From contig LWDH01000016.1 of assembly GCA_002083395.1 (NCBI GenBank), forward strand, positions 32,777 through 96,776: a DNA stretch of 64,000 nucleotides, given 5' to 3'. This document shows positions 26,636 through 34,446 of the stretch, piece by piece. A model generated the notes under the pieces. It saw only the letters and a program-made list of their open reading frames with translations. It did not search any database and was not told the DNA's origin. Source of the DNA: Proteobacteria bacterium SG_bin4 (GTDB lineage Bacteria > Pseudomonadota > Gammaproteobacteria > Burkholderiales > Nitrosomonadaceae). Each line of letters starts with the position of its first letter. Position 1 is the stretch's first letter. The position numbers were made by a program, and so were the translations under genes.

Positions 26636-27058
26636 ATGGGAACAGTATTTCATCTGGATATTGTAAGCGCTGAAGAATCTATTTATTCCGGACCAGTGGA
26701 ATTTTTGGTTGCACCAGCTCAAATGGGCGAAGTGGGTATTTATCCGCGACATACGCCACTATTGACTAGAATTAATTCAGGCATGGTTCGTATTAAAGCG
26801 CAACTAAAAGATGAAGAATTGGTATATGTTTCTGGAGGTGTGCTCGAGGTACAGCCGGATGTAGTAACAATTCTTGCAGATACTGCGGTTAGAAGTCATG
26901 ATCTGGATGAAGCTAAAGCGATTGAAGCGAAGAAAGCTGCTGAAGAAGCTATGAAAAATCGGGAATCTGAGTTAGATTATGCAAAAGCGCAAGCGGAATT
27001 GATAGAAGCTATGGCGCAGTTAGCGGCGATCGACAAGTTAAGAAAACGTAGGCATTAA
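26636..27058 (+). CDS. atpC: ATP synthase F1 subunit epsilon
   Basis: Epsilon subunit (140 residues): N-terminal beta sandwich ('FHLDIVSAEESIYSGPVEFL', 'GEVGIYPRHTPLLTRI') and a C-terminal two-helix arm rich in Ala/Glu/Lys that can inhibit ATP hydrolysis. It couples gamma to the c-ring. Last gene of the operon, followed by a strong terminator. Confidence 0.97.
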   Translation: MGTVFHLDIVSAEESIYSGPVEFLVAPAQMGEVGIYPRHTPLLTRINSGMVRIKAQLKDEELVYVSGGVLEVQPDVVTILADTAVRSHDLDEAKAIEAKKAAEEAMKNRESELDYAKAQAELIEAMAQLAAIDKLRKRRH

Positions 27059-27076
27059 AAATTAGCTACATTTTTA

Positions 27077-27104
27077 AAAAGGCGACTTTGGTCGCCTTTT
27101 TTGT
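27077..27104 (+). terminator. Rho-independent terminator of the atp operon
   Basis: Perfect stem AAAAGGCGAC (27077-27086) / GTCGCCTTTT (27091-27100), 4-nt loop TTTG, continuing into further T residues. It sits 18 nt after the atpC stop. Confidence 0.93.
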
Positions 27105-27159
27105 TTCTATCGTATGCCAGCGATTATAAAATAGATACTTTCGTTCATAAAAAATAAAG

Positions 27160-28554
27160 ATGATGAGCAAGTTACTGGAGACTGCTATAAAAATTAATGT
27201 CGTAGTGCTTGCAGCCGGTGCGGGAAAACGGATGCACTCTTCGCTGCCAAAGGTTTTACACGAAATTGCTGGGCGTTCGTTGCTTCAGCACGTTGTCGAC
27301 ACAGCGTTGTCGCTAAGACCGGAAAAAATTTGTATCGTCATTGGACACGGCGCTGCACAGGTCAAAGAGTCATTAACTTCCGCGGAAATAAGCTGGGTTA
27401 ATCAAGCTCAGCAACTTGGTACGGGACATGCGCTTTTGCAAGCATTGCCGCATTTAGATGCGGATGGTCTTACATTGGTATTGTACGGTGATGTTCCTCT
27501 AATTAGTCAAAATACATTGGAGAAATTGATTCATGTATCAGCGGGCAGGTATTTGACGCTGCTTACGGCTACACTCGCAGATCCATTTGGTTACGGAAGA
27601 ATTGTTCGAGATCCGGTTACTTCAAAAATCCTAGCGATCGTAGAACAAAAAGATGCCACACAGGAACACCAAAAAATTTGTGAGATTAATACAGGCATCA
27701 TGCTAATACCGAACTATCTTTTACATTCGTGGTTACCGCAGCTAAATAACAATAATTTGCAGCAGGAATATTATTTGACAGACATTATAGATTTTGCGGT
27801 CAAAGATGGACTCGAGATAAAATCAATCGAAGCAGAAAAAAAATGGGAGGTTCTAGGCGTTAACAGCAAACCGCAGCTTGCAGACCTTGAACGCATATAT
27901 CAAAAGAATTATGCTTTGAATTTAATGGAAAAAGGTGTGAGATTGCTGGATCCAGCTAGAATAGACATTCGAGGAGAATTACGATGTGGCTCAGATGTTT
28001 CAATTGATATTAATTGCATCTTCGAAGGTTCTGTAACTCTAGGTAATTCGGTTCAGATCGGAGCGCATTGTGTTTTAAGGAATGTCATGATTGCGGATGG
28101 TGCAATTATTCAACCTTTCTGTTTGATCGAAGACGCAGAAATTGGAGAGGCCTGTAAAATTGGCCCTTATGCAAGGATTCGTCCGGGTACAAAACTTGAA
28201 AGCCAGGTGCATATTGGAAATTTCGTTGAAGTAAAAAATAGTCAAATCGGCAGATCAAGTAAAGCTAATCATTTAAGCTATATAGGAGATTCCACAGTTG
28301 GTCAGAATGTTAATATAGGCGCGGGTACCATAACTTGCAACTATGACGGCGCAAACAAATATCGAACGATTATCGAAGACGATGTATTTATTGGATCTGA
28401 TACGCAATTGATTGCACCTGTAAAAATCGCTAAAGGCTCAACAATTGGTGCCGGATCGACAATTACTAAAGAAACACCGGAAAATCAGCTTACCTTATCA
28501 AGGTCAAAGCAAGTCACAATTGCTAACTGGAAGCGTCCTGAAAAAAAGAAATGA
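27160..28554 (+). CDS. glmU: Bifunctional GlmU (UDP-GlcNAc pyrophosphorylase / GlcN-1-P acetyltransferase)
   Basis: Makes UDP-N-acetylglucosamine for peptidoglycan and LPS; 464 residues. The N-terminal uridyltransferase has 'VLAAGAGKRMHSSLPKVLHE', 'LYGDVPLI' and 'YYLTDIID'. The C-terminal left-handed beta-helix has hexapeptide repeats, and the acetyltransferase active-site region 'YIGDSTVGQNVNIGAGTITC'. The start is ATG 27160 or the adjacent ATG 27163, with the latter giving the more usual 'MSK' beginning. glmS, often next to glmU, is not here. Confidence 0.96.
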   Translation: MMSKLLETAIKINVVVLAAGAGKRMHSSLPKVLHEIAGRSLLQHVVDTALSLRPEKICIVIGHGAAQVKESLTSAEISWVNQAQQLGTGHALLQALPHLDADGLTLVLYGDVPLISQNTLEKLIHVSAGRYLTLLTATLADPFGYGRIVRDPVTSKILAIVEQKDATQEHQKICEINTGIMLIPNYLLHSWLPQLNNNNLQQEYYLTDIIDFAVKDGLEIKSIEAEKKWEVLGVNSKPQLADLERIYQKNYALNLMEKGVRLLDPARIDIRGELRCGSDVSIDINCIFEGSVTLGNSVQIGAHCVLRNVMIADGAIIQPFCLIEDAEIGEACKIGPYARIRPGTKLESQVHIGNFVEVKNSQIGRSSKANHLSYIGDSTVGQNVNIGAGTITCNYDGANKYRTIIEDDVFIGSDTQLIAPVKIAKGSTIGAGSTITKETPENQLTLSRSKQVTIANWKRPEKKK

Positions 28555-28791
28555 AATACGGCACTCAGGTTGTACGAGTAAATTGTACTAACACATGTAA
28601 GTAAGAAGCTAAAAAGCGAAAACGCTTCCAAATTCTGAAACAATTCTTAACTGCGATTACAATGTGGATTGCTTAGATTTACGCTATTAGAGTGATGTGC
28701 ACTTTCTAATCACTAGAATTAGCGATGTGCGCAGAAATCAGCGAGCACTTGGTCTTTTGGTGATTAATTATTAATTTAAGGATAAATAGCA

Positions 28792-29520
28792 ATGGCTGGC
28801 CATAGTAAATGGGCGAACATCAAACACAAGAAAGCCGCACAAGATGCCAAACGTGGCAAGGTGTTTACCAGGCTTATCAAAGAGATAACCGTGGCGGCAA
28901 GAATGGGGGGTGCAGATCCGGAAAGCAATCCACGGCTACGTTTAGCGGTTGATAAAGCATATGATCAAAATATGCCCAAAGATAATATCGAACGAGCGAT
29001 TAAACGCGGTAGCGGAGCTCTCGAAGGGGTGGATTACGAAGAGATCCGCTATGAGGGGTATGGCATCGGCGGAGCTGCCGTCATGGTCGATTGTATGACG
29101 GATAATCGGGTTCGTACGGTTGCAGATGTTCGCCATGCTTTTACTAAATATGGTGGTAATCTGGGAACCGATGGCTCAGTTAGTTTCCTATTTAAACATT
29201 GCGGCCAACTGATTTTTGCGCCCGGCACCAATGAAGAAGAACTCATTGACGCAGCGCTTGAGGCGGGTGCCGAAGACGTTATCAGCAATGAGGACGGCAG
29301 TATCGAAGTTATTACAGCGCCTTATGAATTTATTAATGTGAAACAAGCATTGGAAAAAGCGAGATTCAAAGCGGAGCATGCCGAGGTGACGATGAAGCCA
29401 AGTAGTGAAGCACTGCTAACTGGAGACGATGCGGTAAAAATGCAAAAACTGTTGGATGCTCTAGAAAATCTTGATGATGTTCAGAATGTTTATACTACAG
29501 CCATGATGAATCTGGATTAA
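28792..29520 (+). CDS. yebC: YebC/TACO1 family protein
   Basis: 242 residues, opening with the invariant family sequence 'MAGHSKWANIKHKKAAQDAK'. YebC proteins were described as transcriptional regulators (PmpR) and more recently as ribosome-associated factors easing translation of proline stretches. 'GYGIGGAAVMVDCMTDNRVR' and 'YGGNLGTDGSVSFLF' are further family blocks. It heads a yebC-ruvC-ruvA-ruvB cluster, a conserved arrangement; the 237-nt gap before it holds no gene and presumably the promoter. Confidence 0.96.
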   Translation: MAGHSKWANIKHKKAAQDAKRGKVFTRLIKEITVAARMGGADPESNPRLRLAVDKAYDQNMPKDNIERAIKRGSGALEGVDYEEIRYEGYGIGGAAVMVDCMTDNRVRTVADVRHAFTKYGGNLGTDGSVSFLFKHCGQLIFAPGTNEEELIDAALEAGAEDVISNEDGSIEVITAPYEFINVKQALEKARFKAEHAEVTMKPSSEALLTGDDAVKMQKLLDALENLDDVQNVYTTAMMNLD

Positions 29521-29546
29521 TTATAAGTTAGGATAGGTGGGAAAAA

Positions 29547-30065
29547 ATTCGTATTCTAGGCATAGACCCAGGTTTGCGCATCACCGGTTTTGGAGTGATC
29601 GAGAGAAATGGCAATCAATTGATTTATGTCTGTAGCGGAAGTGTTAAAACGTCAGAAGGTGATTTACCGTCGAGACTCAAAGAAATTTTAGATAATGTCC
29701 GTGATGTGATTGAGCAGTATCAACCGAATCACGTTGCAATCGAGCAAGTCTTTGTCAATCTTAATCCAAAGTCCACGCTCTTGCTGGGTCAGGCCCGCGG
29801 CGCTGCTATTTGTGCAGCTGTGTCAAATAATTTGAAAGTGGCCGAGTATACCGCACTGCAAATCAAACAAGCAGTTGTTGGAAGAGGGCACGCAAGCAAA
29901 GATCAAGTGCAGCAAATGATAATGCGATTACTGAATCTTACCGCCCATCCAAGTTCTGATGCTGCTGATGCGCTGGCATGTGCGGTGTGTCATGCGCATG
30001 GGGGACTCGGTTTAGGCAAAATTTCAACAACAGGATATCGTATGAAGCGGGGGCGGTTGGTTTGA
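29547..30065 (+). CDS. ruvC: Holliday junction endonuclease RuvC (apparent AUU start)
   Basis: Resolves Holliday junctions in concert with RuvAB; 172 residues if it starts at the ATT at 29547. That start gives M-R-I-L-G-I-D7-P-G, placing the first catalytic aspartate at position 7 as in E. coli RuvC. The other catalytic acids are in 'AIEQVFVN' and 'HPSSDAADALA'. The first conventional start in frame (TTG 29574) would delete D7. Upstream of 29547 there is a TAG at 29529 with no ATG, GTG or TTG between. An AGGTGGG purine run precedes it. Either a rare AUU start or a base error. Confidence 0.93.
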   Translation: MRILGIDPGLRITGFGVIERNGNQLIYVCSGSVKTSEGDLPSRLKEILDNVRDVIEQYQPNHVAIEQVFVNLNPKSTLLLGQARGAAICAAVSNNLKVAEYTALQIKQAVVGRGHASKDQVQQMIMRLLNLTAHPSSDAADALACAVCHAHGGLGLGKISTTGYRMKRGRLV

Positions 30066-30646
30066 TAGGGCGGCTAACTGGGGTATTGATTGAGAAACGT
30101 CCGCCGCAGGTGTTGCTGGACGTGCATGGCATTGGCTATGAGATTGATGTTCCAATGAGCACTTATTATGATTTGCCGGCGAATGGGGTGGAAGTAACAC
30201 TTTATACACATCTGTCGATCCGTGAAGATATGCATTTGCTGTTTGGTTTTGCGACGGAATCGGAACGGCAGGTTTTCCGGCAGTTGATAAAGGTGTCGGG
30301 TATTGGTGCAAGAACAGCGCTTGCGCTCTTATCCGGATTAAGTGTTCGAGATCTGTATCAAGCTGTTAGCATTCAAGATAGCGCGCGTTTAATCAAAATT
30401 CCTGGGATAGGAAAAAAAACTGCGGAGCGGTTATTATTGGAATTACGGGATAAGCTTGATTCTGAAGTAATCTGTACGGATACCATACCTTCGTCATCGA
30501 GGAACGGTAACGATATGCTAAATGCTTTGTTATCACTGGGATACAATGATCGGGAAGCAAATTGGGCTATCAATCAAATTGCACCAGAGCTATCACTTAC
30601 GGACGGAATTCGCCAAGCGCTGCAGTTACTATCAAAGGAAAGGTAA
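30062..30646 (+). CDS. ruvA: Holliday junction branch-migration protein RuvA
   Basis: Junction-binding tetramer subunit (194 residues from TTG 30062). The N-terminus 'IGRLTGVLIEKRPPQVLLDV' is the OB-fold start. Two helix-hairpin-helix motifs ('LIKVSGIGARTALALL', 'LIKIPGIGKKTAERLL') bind the DNA, and the C-terminal domain III contacts RuvB. The TTG overlaps the ruvC stop (TTGA), with GGGGGCGG upstream; longer in-frame starts would reach into ruvC without homology. Confidence 0.95.
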   Translation: MIGRLTGVLIEKRPPQVLLDVHGIGYEIDVPMSTYYDLPANGVEVTLYTHLSIREDMHLLFGFATESERQVFRQLIKVSGIGARTALALLSGLSVRDLYQAVSIQDSARLIKIPGIGKKTAERLLLELRDKLDSEVICTDTIPSSSRNGNDMLNALLSLGYNDREANWAINQIAPELSLTDGIRQALQLLSKER

Positions 30647-30669
30647 CTTGATTCTAATGAGGTTGAGAC

Positions 30670-31716
30670 ATGATTGAAGTTGATCGGCTAATTACCGCAA
30701 TGCCTGCATCCTCACAGGAAGAAGTTCTAGAACGAGCACTTCGTCCTAAGCAATTGCAAGAATATATTGGACAAGAGAAGATTCGCGAGCAATTGCAAAT
30801 TTTCATCGAAGCTGCAAAGAAACGCCATGAAGCGCTCGATCATGTGCTGCTGTTTGGTCCGCCTGGGCTCGGGAAAACAACCCTTGCGCACATAATTTCA
30901 AAAGAGATGGGAGTGAATCTACGGCAAACCTCCGGTCCGGTTCTGGAGCGTCCGGGTGATTTGGCTGCTTTACTGACCAATCTCGAACCGAACGATGTAT
31001 TATTTATTGATGAAATTCATCGTCTTTCTCCAATGGTTGAAGAAATTCTTTATCCAGCGCTGGAGGATTATCAATTAGATATCATGATAGGCGAAGGGCC
31101 AGCTGCTCGGTCCGTAAAACTCGATCTTCCTTCTTTTACACTGGTGGGTGCTACGACGCGTGCAGGAATGCTTACAAATCCGCTGCGTGATCGATTTGGG
31201 ATCGTATCTCGATTAGAATTTTATAGTGCGGAAGAGCTTTGCAAGATTGTGATGCGATCGGCTGGATTGCTGAATGTAAAAATTTCAGCGGATGGCGCAT
31301 TTGAAATAGCACGACGCTCGCGAGGGACTCCGCGAATAGTAAATCGTTTGTTACGCCGGGTTCGTGATTATGCGGAAGTGAAAGCAGACGGGAATATTTC
31401 ACGTGAATTGGCTGATGCGGCCTTATTTATGTTGGATGTCGATGCAATCGGCCTTGATGTGATGGATCGTAAACTGTTACTGACAGTTTTAGAGAAATTT
31501 GAGGGAGGCCCTGTGGGTGTTGATAATCTGGCTGCGGCCATCGGTGAGGAACGGGATACGATTGAAGATGTGCTCGAACCTTATCTGATACAGCAAGGAT
31601 TCTTGAAACGAACATCCAGGGGCCGTGTGGCGACTGCTGCGGCTTTCAAGCATTTTGGTTTCGTGATCCCAGCCAATGGAGCAATAAGTAATCTTTGGGG
31701 AAACGATCATCAATAA
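30670..31716 (+). CDS. ruvB: Holliday junction helicase motor RuvB
   Basis: AAA+ ATPase (348 residues) pumping DNA through the RuvA-bound junction. Walker A 'GPPGLGKTT', Walker B 'VLFIDEIHRL', sensor 'LVGATTRAGMLTNPLRDRFG' and a C-terminal winged helix ('LEPYLIQQGFLKRTSRGRVA') are all present. 23 nt after ruvA, completing the ruvCAB cluster. Confidence 0.98.
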   Translation: MIEVDRLITAMPASSQEEVLERALRPKQLQEYIGQEKIREQLQIFIEAAKKRHEALDHVLLFGPPGLGKTTLAHIISKEMGVNLRQTSGPVLERPGDLAALLTNLEPNDVLFIDEIHRLSPMVEEILYPALEDYQLDIMIGEGPAARSVKLDLPSFTLVGATTRAGMLTNPLRDRFGIVSRLEFYSAEELCKIVMRSAGLLNVKISADGAFEIARRSRGTPRIVNRLLRRVRDYAEVKADGNISRELADAALFMLDVDAIGLDVMDRKLLLTVLEKFEGGPVGVDNLAAAIGEERDTIEDVLEPYLIQQGFLKRTSRGRVATAAAFKHFGFVIPANGAISNLWGNDHQ

Positions 31717-31740
31717 ATTTTTGAAACAGAGTAATAGTAT

Positions 31741-32178
31741 ATGCAAGTTCATACACTGCGTTTTGTTGTAGCCGTATTGCTAACATTGGCTGTTATGCTG
31801 TTTTTTTATACCAGCCGGGAGAAAGATTATTATAGTAAAAGTGCGGAACCTGCAATCAAGCAGATACTCACTGAAATTTCCAGCTGGGAAAAGCAAGTTT
31901 TCTTACATCATCTGGCGCCAGAAGCTAAACAATCGATCAACGATAACGAATTGGATAAATTGATGGATTTCTATCGTGGTTTTGGACGGCTTCATTCTAT
32001 TGATGAACTTAATTTTTCACGAACAATCAGCGCGTTTTCGTTGATTGGGGAAAAGCGCATAAATTATTCTGGTGAAGCCACATTTGACTCTGGATTGGCG
32101 AGTTTGAATATTACTTTGATCGAACGTGGCGGATACTTCCTTGTCTATAATTTCGCTTTGGCAAAAGTAGCCAAGTAG
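31741..32178 (+). CDS. Hypothetical membrane-anchored protein
   Basis: 145 residues with one N-terminal membrane anchor ('LRFVVAVLLTLAVMLFFYTS') and a periplasmic domain of mixed helix and strand ('EISSWEKQVFLHHLAPEA', 'FDSGLASLNITLIERGGYFL'). No family recognised. 24 nt downstream of ruvB on the same strand, so probably co-transcribed, though no functional tie to recombination is evident. Confidence 0.72.
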   Translation: MQVHTLRFVVAVLLTLAVMLFFYTSREKDYYSKSAEPAIKQILTEISSWEKQVFLHHLAPEAKQSINDNELDKLMDFYRGFGRLHSIDELNFSRTISAFSLIGEKRINYSGEATFDSGLASLNITLIERGGYFLVYNFALAKVAK

Positions 32179-32295
32179 CAATCAGGATAAATAGCGACAA
32201 TATTCATGATATTATCGCTTGAACTATATCGGAGATATAGTAGTCTTATTTGCCGTTAAAGTTGTTGGTTTTTTTAATATGGGAGGCTATTCATA

Positions 32296-32967
32296 ATGAA
32301 TCAAAATTTCTCTTCAGTAGCTCAAAGCTCTTCATCGGCGATAGCTACTAATAAAGTTTTACGTAACACCTATATGTTACTGGCAATGACACTAATGTTT
32401 AGTGGATTTACTGCGGCGATTTCGATGGCATTGAAAATGCCGCCTATGACTTATTTGATTTCGGTCATCGGTGGTATGGTGATTGCGATGTTTGTTTTGC
32501 CGCGATTTGCTAATTCACCGTCTGGCATCGGAATCGTTTTTCTGATAACAGGTCTTCTGGGATTTGGTTTGGGGCCCGTATTGACAATGTATGCTTCATT
32601 ACCGAATGGTGGCAATATCATCACGCTGTCACTAGGAGGCACGGGTGTTATATTCATGGGTCTGTCCGCGTATGCACTGGCTACTAGAAAAGATTTTAGT
32701 TTTCTGGGCGGTTTCTTGATGGTAGGCTTCCTGTTGGTACTTTTGGCGGCGTTGGCTAATATTTTTCTGCAAATACCGGCAATGTCGCTGATGATATCGG
32801 CGGTGGTTATCATGATAATGAGCGGTTTTATTCTTTACGATACAAGTCGCATCATTCATGGCGGTGAGACCAACTATGTATTGGCTACAATCGGGTTGTA
32901 CATGACAATTTTTAATATCTTCATCAGCTTGCTGCAAATTTTAGGCATCATGAATAACGATGACTGA
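32296..32967 (+). CDS. Bax inhibitor-1 / YccA family membrane protein
   Basis: 223 residues, seven predicted helices, BI-1/TMBIM fold. The family blocks 'NTYMLLAMTLMFSGFTAAIS', 'FVLPRFANSPSGIGIVFLI' and 'FILYDTSRIIHGGETNYVLA' are clear; the last carries the paired acidic residue of the proposed pH-gated ion channel. Bacterial members (YccA/YbhL/YetJ) interact with FtsH or leak calcium. Followed by a strong terminator. Confidence 0.92.
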   Translation: MNQNFSSVAQSSSSAIATNKVLRNTYMLLAMTLMFSGFTAAISMALKMPPMTYLISVIGGMVIAMFVLPRFANSPSGIGIVFLITGLLGFGLGPVLTMYASLPNGGNIITLSLGGTGVIFMGLSAYALATRKDFSFLGGFLMVGFLLVLLAALANIFLQIPAMSLMISAVVIMIMSGFILYDTSRIIHGGETNYVLATIGLYMTIFNIFISLLQILGIMNNDD

Positions 32968-32993
32968 TTATTAACGCTGAATAATCATCGAAC

Positions 32994-33024
32994 AAAACCC
33001 CGGCTTGTGCCGGGGTTTTGTTTT
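32994..33024 (+). terminator. Rho-independent terminator
   Basis: Perfect 11-bp stem AAAACCCCGGC (32994-33004) / GCCGGGGTTTT (33009-33019), loop TTGT, trailing T-rich sequence. Ends the BI-1 transcript. Confidence 0.93.
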
Positions 33025-33060
33025 ATTCGCTAACTACCATTGCTCGACGAGGTGAATGAA

Positions 33061-33240
33061 ATGGACTGGATGCAAATTGTTTCGGCTTTGGCTTTGGTGG
33101 TCTTTATTGTGATTCTTTTACCGTCAGCGCGTGCGATGATAAACAATAGTCCGAAGGGCACAACATCCGACTGGATAAGCGTTATTATTCCAATTGCTGC
33201 AGTAATTTTGTTTATCATGCTTTTAATAAAGCTGGTGTGA
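33061..33240 (+). CDS. Small two-helix membrane protein
   Basis: 59 residues, nearly all in two hydrophobic helices ('VSALALVVFIVILLPSARAM' and 'VIIPIAAVILFIMLLIKLV'), joined by a short polar loop. Unrecognised. The ATG at 33061 follows GACGAGGTGA; an in-frame TTG seven codons upstream is less likely. It lies 35 nt after the BI-1 terminator. Confidence 0.65.
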   Translation: MDWMQIVSALALVVFIVILLPSARAMINNSPKGTTSDWISVIIPIAAVILFIMLLIKLV

Positions 33241-33616
33241 GTTGAATATCTATTGAGTCGTAAGACTAATATTAATTGGTTTTCTACACGCATTTATAAC
33301 AATACCATTTTATAAACATGGGAATATTGCTATAAAAATCATGATTTTCCCTTGTTTGAGTAACTGCGGCATGCTAAAATTTCTATTCGATTAATTAGCA
33401 TGTAGAAGTGTTCTATAACTAATAAAATCTAAGTTGCGGATAAAAAGGAAATTCGGCCAAGGAAATGAAATTATCGTCAATCATGGTGTGGTTTTAACAA
33501 AACAGGATTCTGGCGTATGACTTCCGTGAGCTGGCTGAACAGGGTAAGCGTTCAGGTTTGTAGCGTTCTAAGTCGTACCTGAAATCTGTAAAATTAGTAA
33601 TCATGTGGGGGGAAAT
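33241..33616. other. Gene-free leader upstream of the cytochrome oxidase operon
   Basis: 376 nt with no convincing ORF. A possible promoter is TTGTTT (33352-33357), 17 nt, TAAAAT (33375-33380). An inverted repeat TTCAGGT (33551-33557) / ACCTGAA (33577-33583) lies in the predicted untranslated leader shortly before the coxB ribosome-binding site. This would leave a leader of more than 200 nt. Confidence 0.4.
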
Positions 33617-34429
33617 ATGAGAAGTAAATCAGCAGCAGCCCTGGCGGGGGTATCCGCTCTCGCTTTGTACTCAAGTGTGGCGGTGGGGTCTAAATATAAT
33701 TTGCCCGAGCCCCAGAGTGTAATAGCGAAAGATATCTATGATCAGCATATTATGCTGTTGTGGATATGTTTGGTTATTTTTATTGGTGTGTTTGGTGTCA
33801 TGTTTTATTCAGTGCTCAAACACCGCAAGTCGCTTGGTTATAAAGCGGCAAATTTTCATCATAGCACTGCCGTTGAAATTGTTTGGACAGTAATACCTTG
33901 TCTTATTCTTGTAGTAATGGCATGGCCAGCAACGAAAACTGTTATTGCGATGAAAGATACTTCAAGTCCTGATATAACCATTAAGGCAACTGGATATCAG
34001 TGGATGTGGGGGTATGATTATTTGCAAGGTGAGGGCGAAGGTATTAGTTTCTTTAGCAAGTTATCCACTCCGCGGTCGCAGATAGAAAACAAAGCGCCGA
34101 AAGGGGATAATTATTTGCTCGAAGTGGATAACCATGTGGTTGTGCCTGTCGGGAAAAAAGTGCGGATCATCTTAACAGCGAATGATGTGCTTCATGCATG
34201 GTGGGTGCCGGCTTTGGGAATTAAGCAGGATGCAATCCCTGGTTTTATACGTGATACATGGTTTACTGCAGATAAACCTGGTATTTATCGTGGACAATGC
34301 GCCGAGCTATGCGGTAAAGATCACGGGTATATGCCAATTGTGGTTGAAGTGATGGAAGCGGGTGAATATAGCAAATGGGTAGCGGCAAAATCATCTGCAG
34401 TTAAAACATCAATGCATGTAGAAAACTAA
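33617..34429 (+). CDS. coxB: Cytochrome c oxidase subunit II
   Basis: Periplasm-facing CuA subunit of an aa3-type oxidase, 270 residues. Signal-like N-terminus, two membrane helices, then a cupredoxin domain with the CuA ligands: His in 'DVLHAWWVPALGIK' and 'CAELCGKDHGYMPI' (CxxxC, His, Met). There is no fused cytochrome c domain. I start at ATG 33617, preceded by GTGGGGGGAAA; a GTG four codons earlier lies inside that purine run. First gene of the oxidase operon. Confidence 0.96.
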   Translation: MRSKSAAALAGVSALALYSSVAVGSKYNLPEPQSVIAKDIYDQHIMLLWICLVIFIGVFGVMFYSVLKHRKSLGYKAANFHHSTAVEIVWTVIPCLILVVMAWPATKTVIAMKDTSSPDITIKATGYQWMWGYDYLQGEGEGISFFSKLSTPRSQIENKAPKGDNYLLEVDNHVVVPVGKKVRIILTANDVLHAWWVPALGIKQDAIPGFIRDTWFTADKPGIYRGQCAELCGKDHGYMPIVVEVMEAGEYSKWVAAKSSAVKTSMHVEN

Positions 34430-34446
34430 GTAAAAGGAGATTAATT

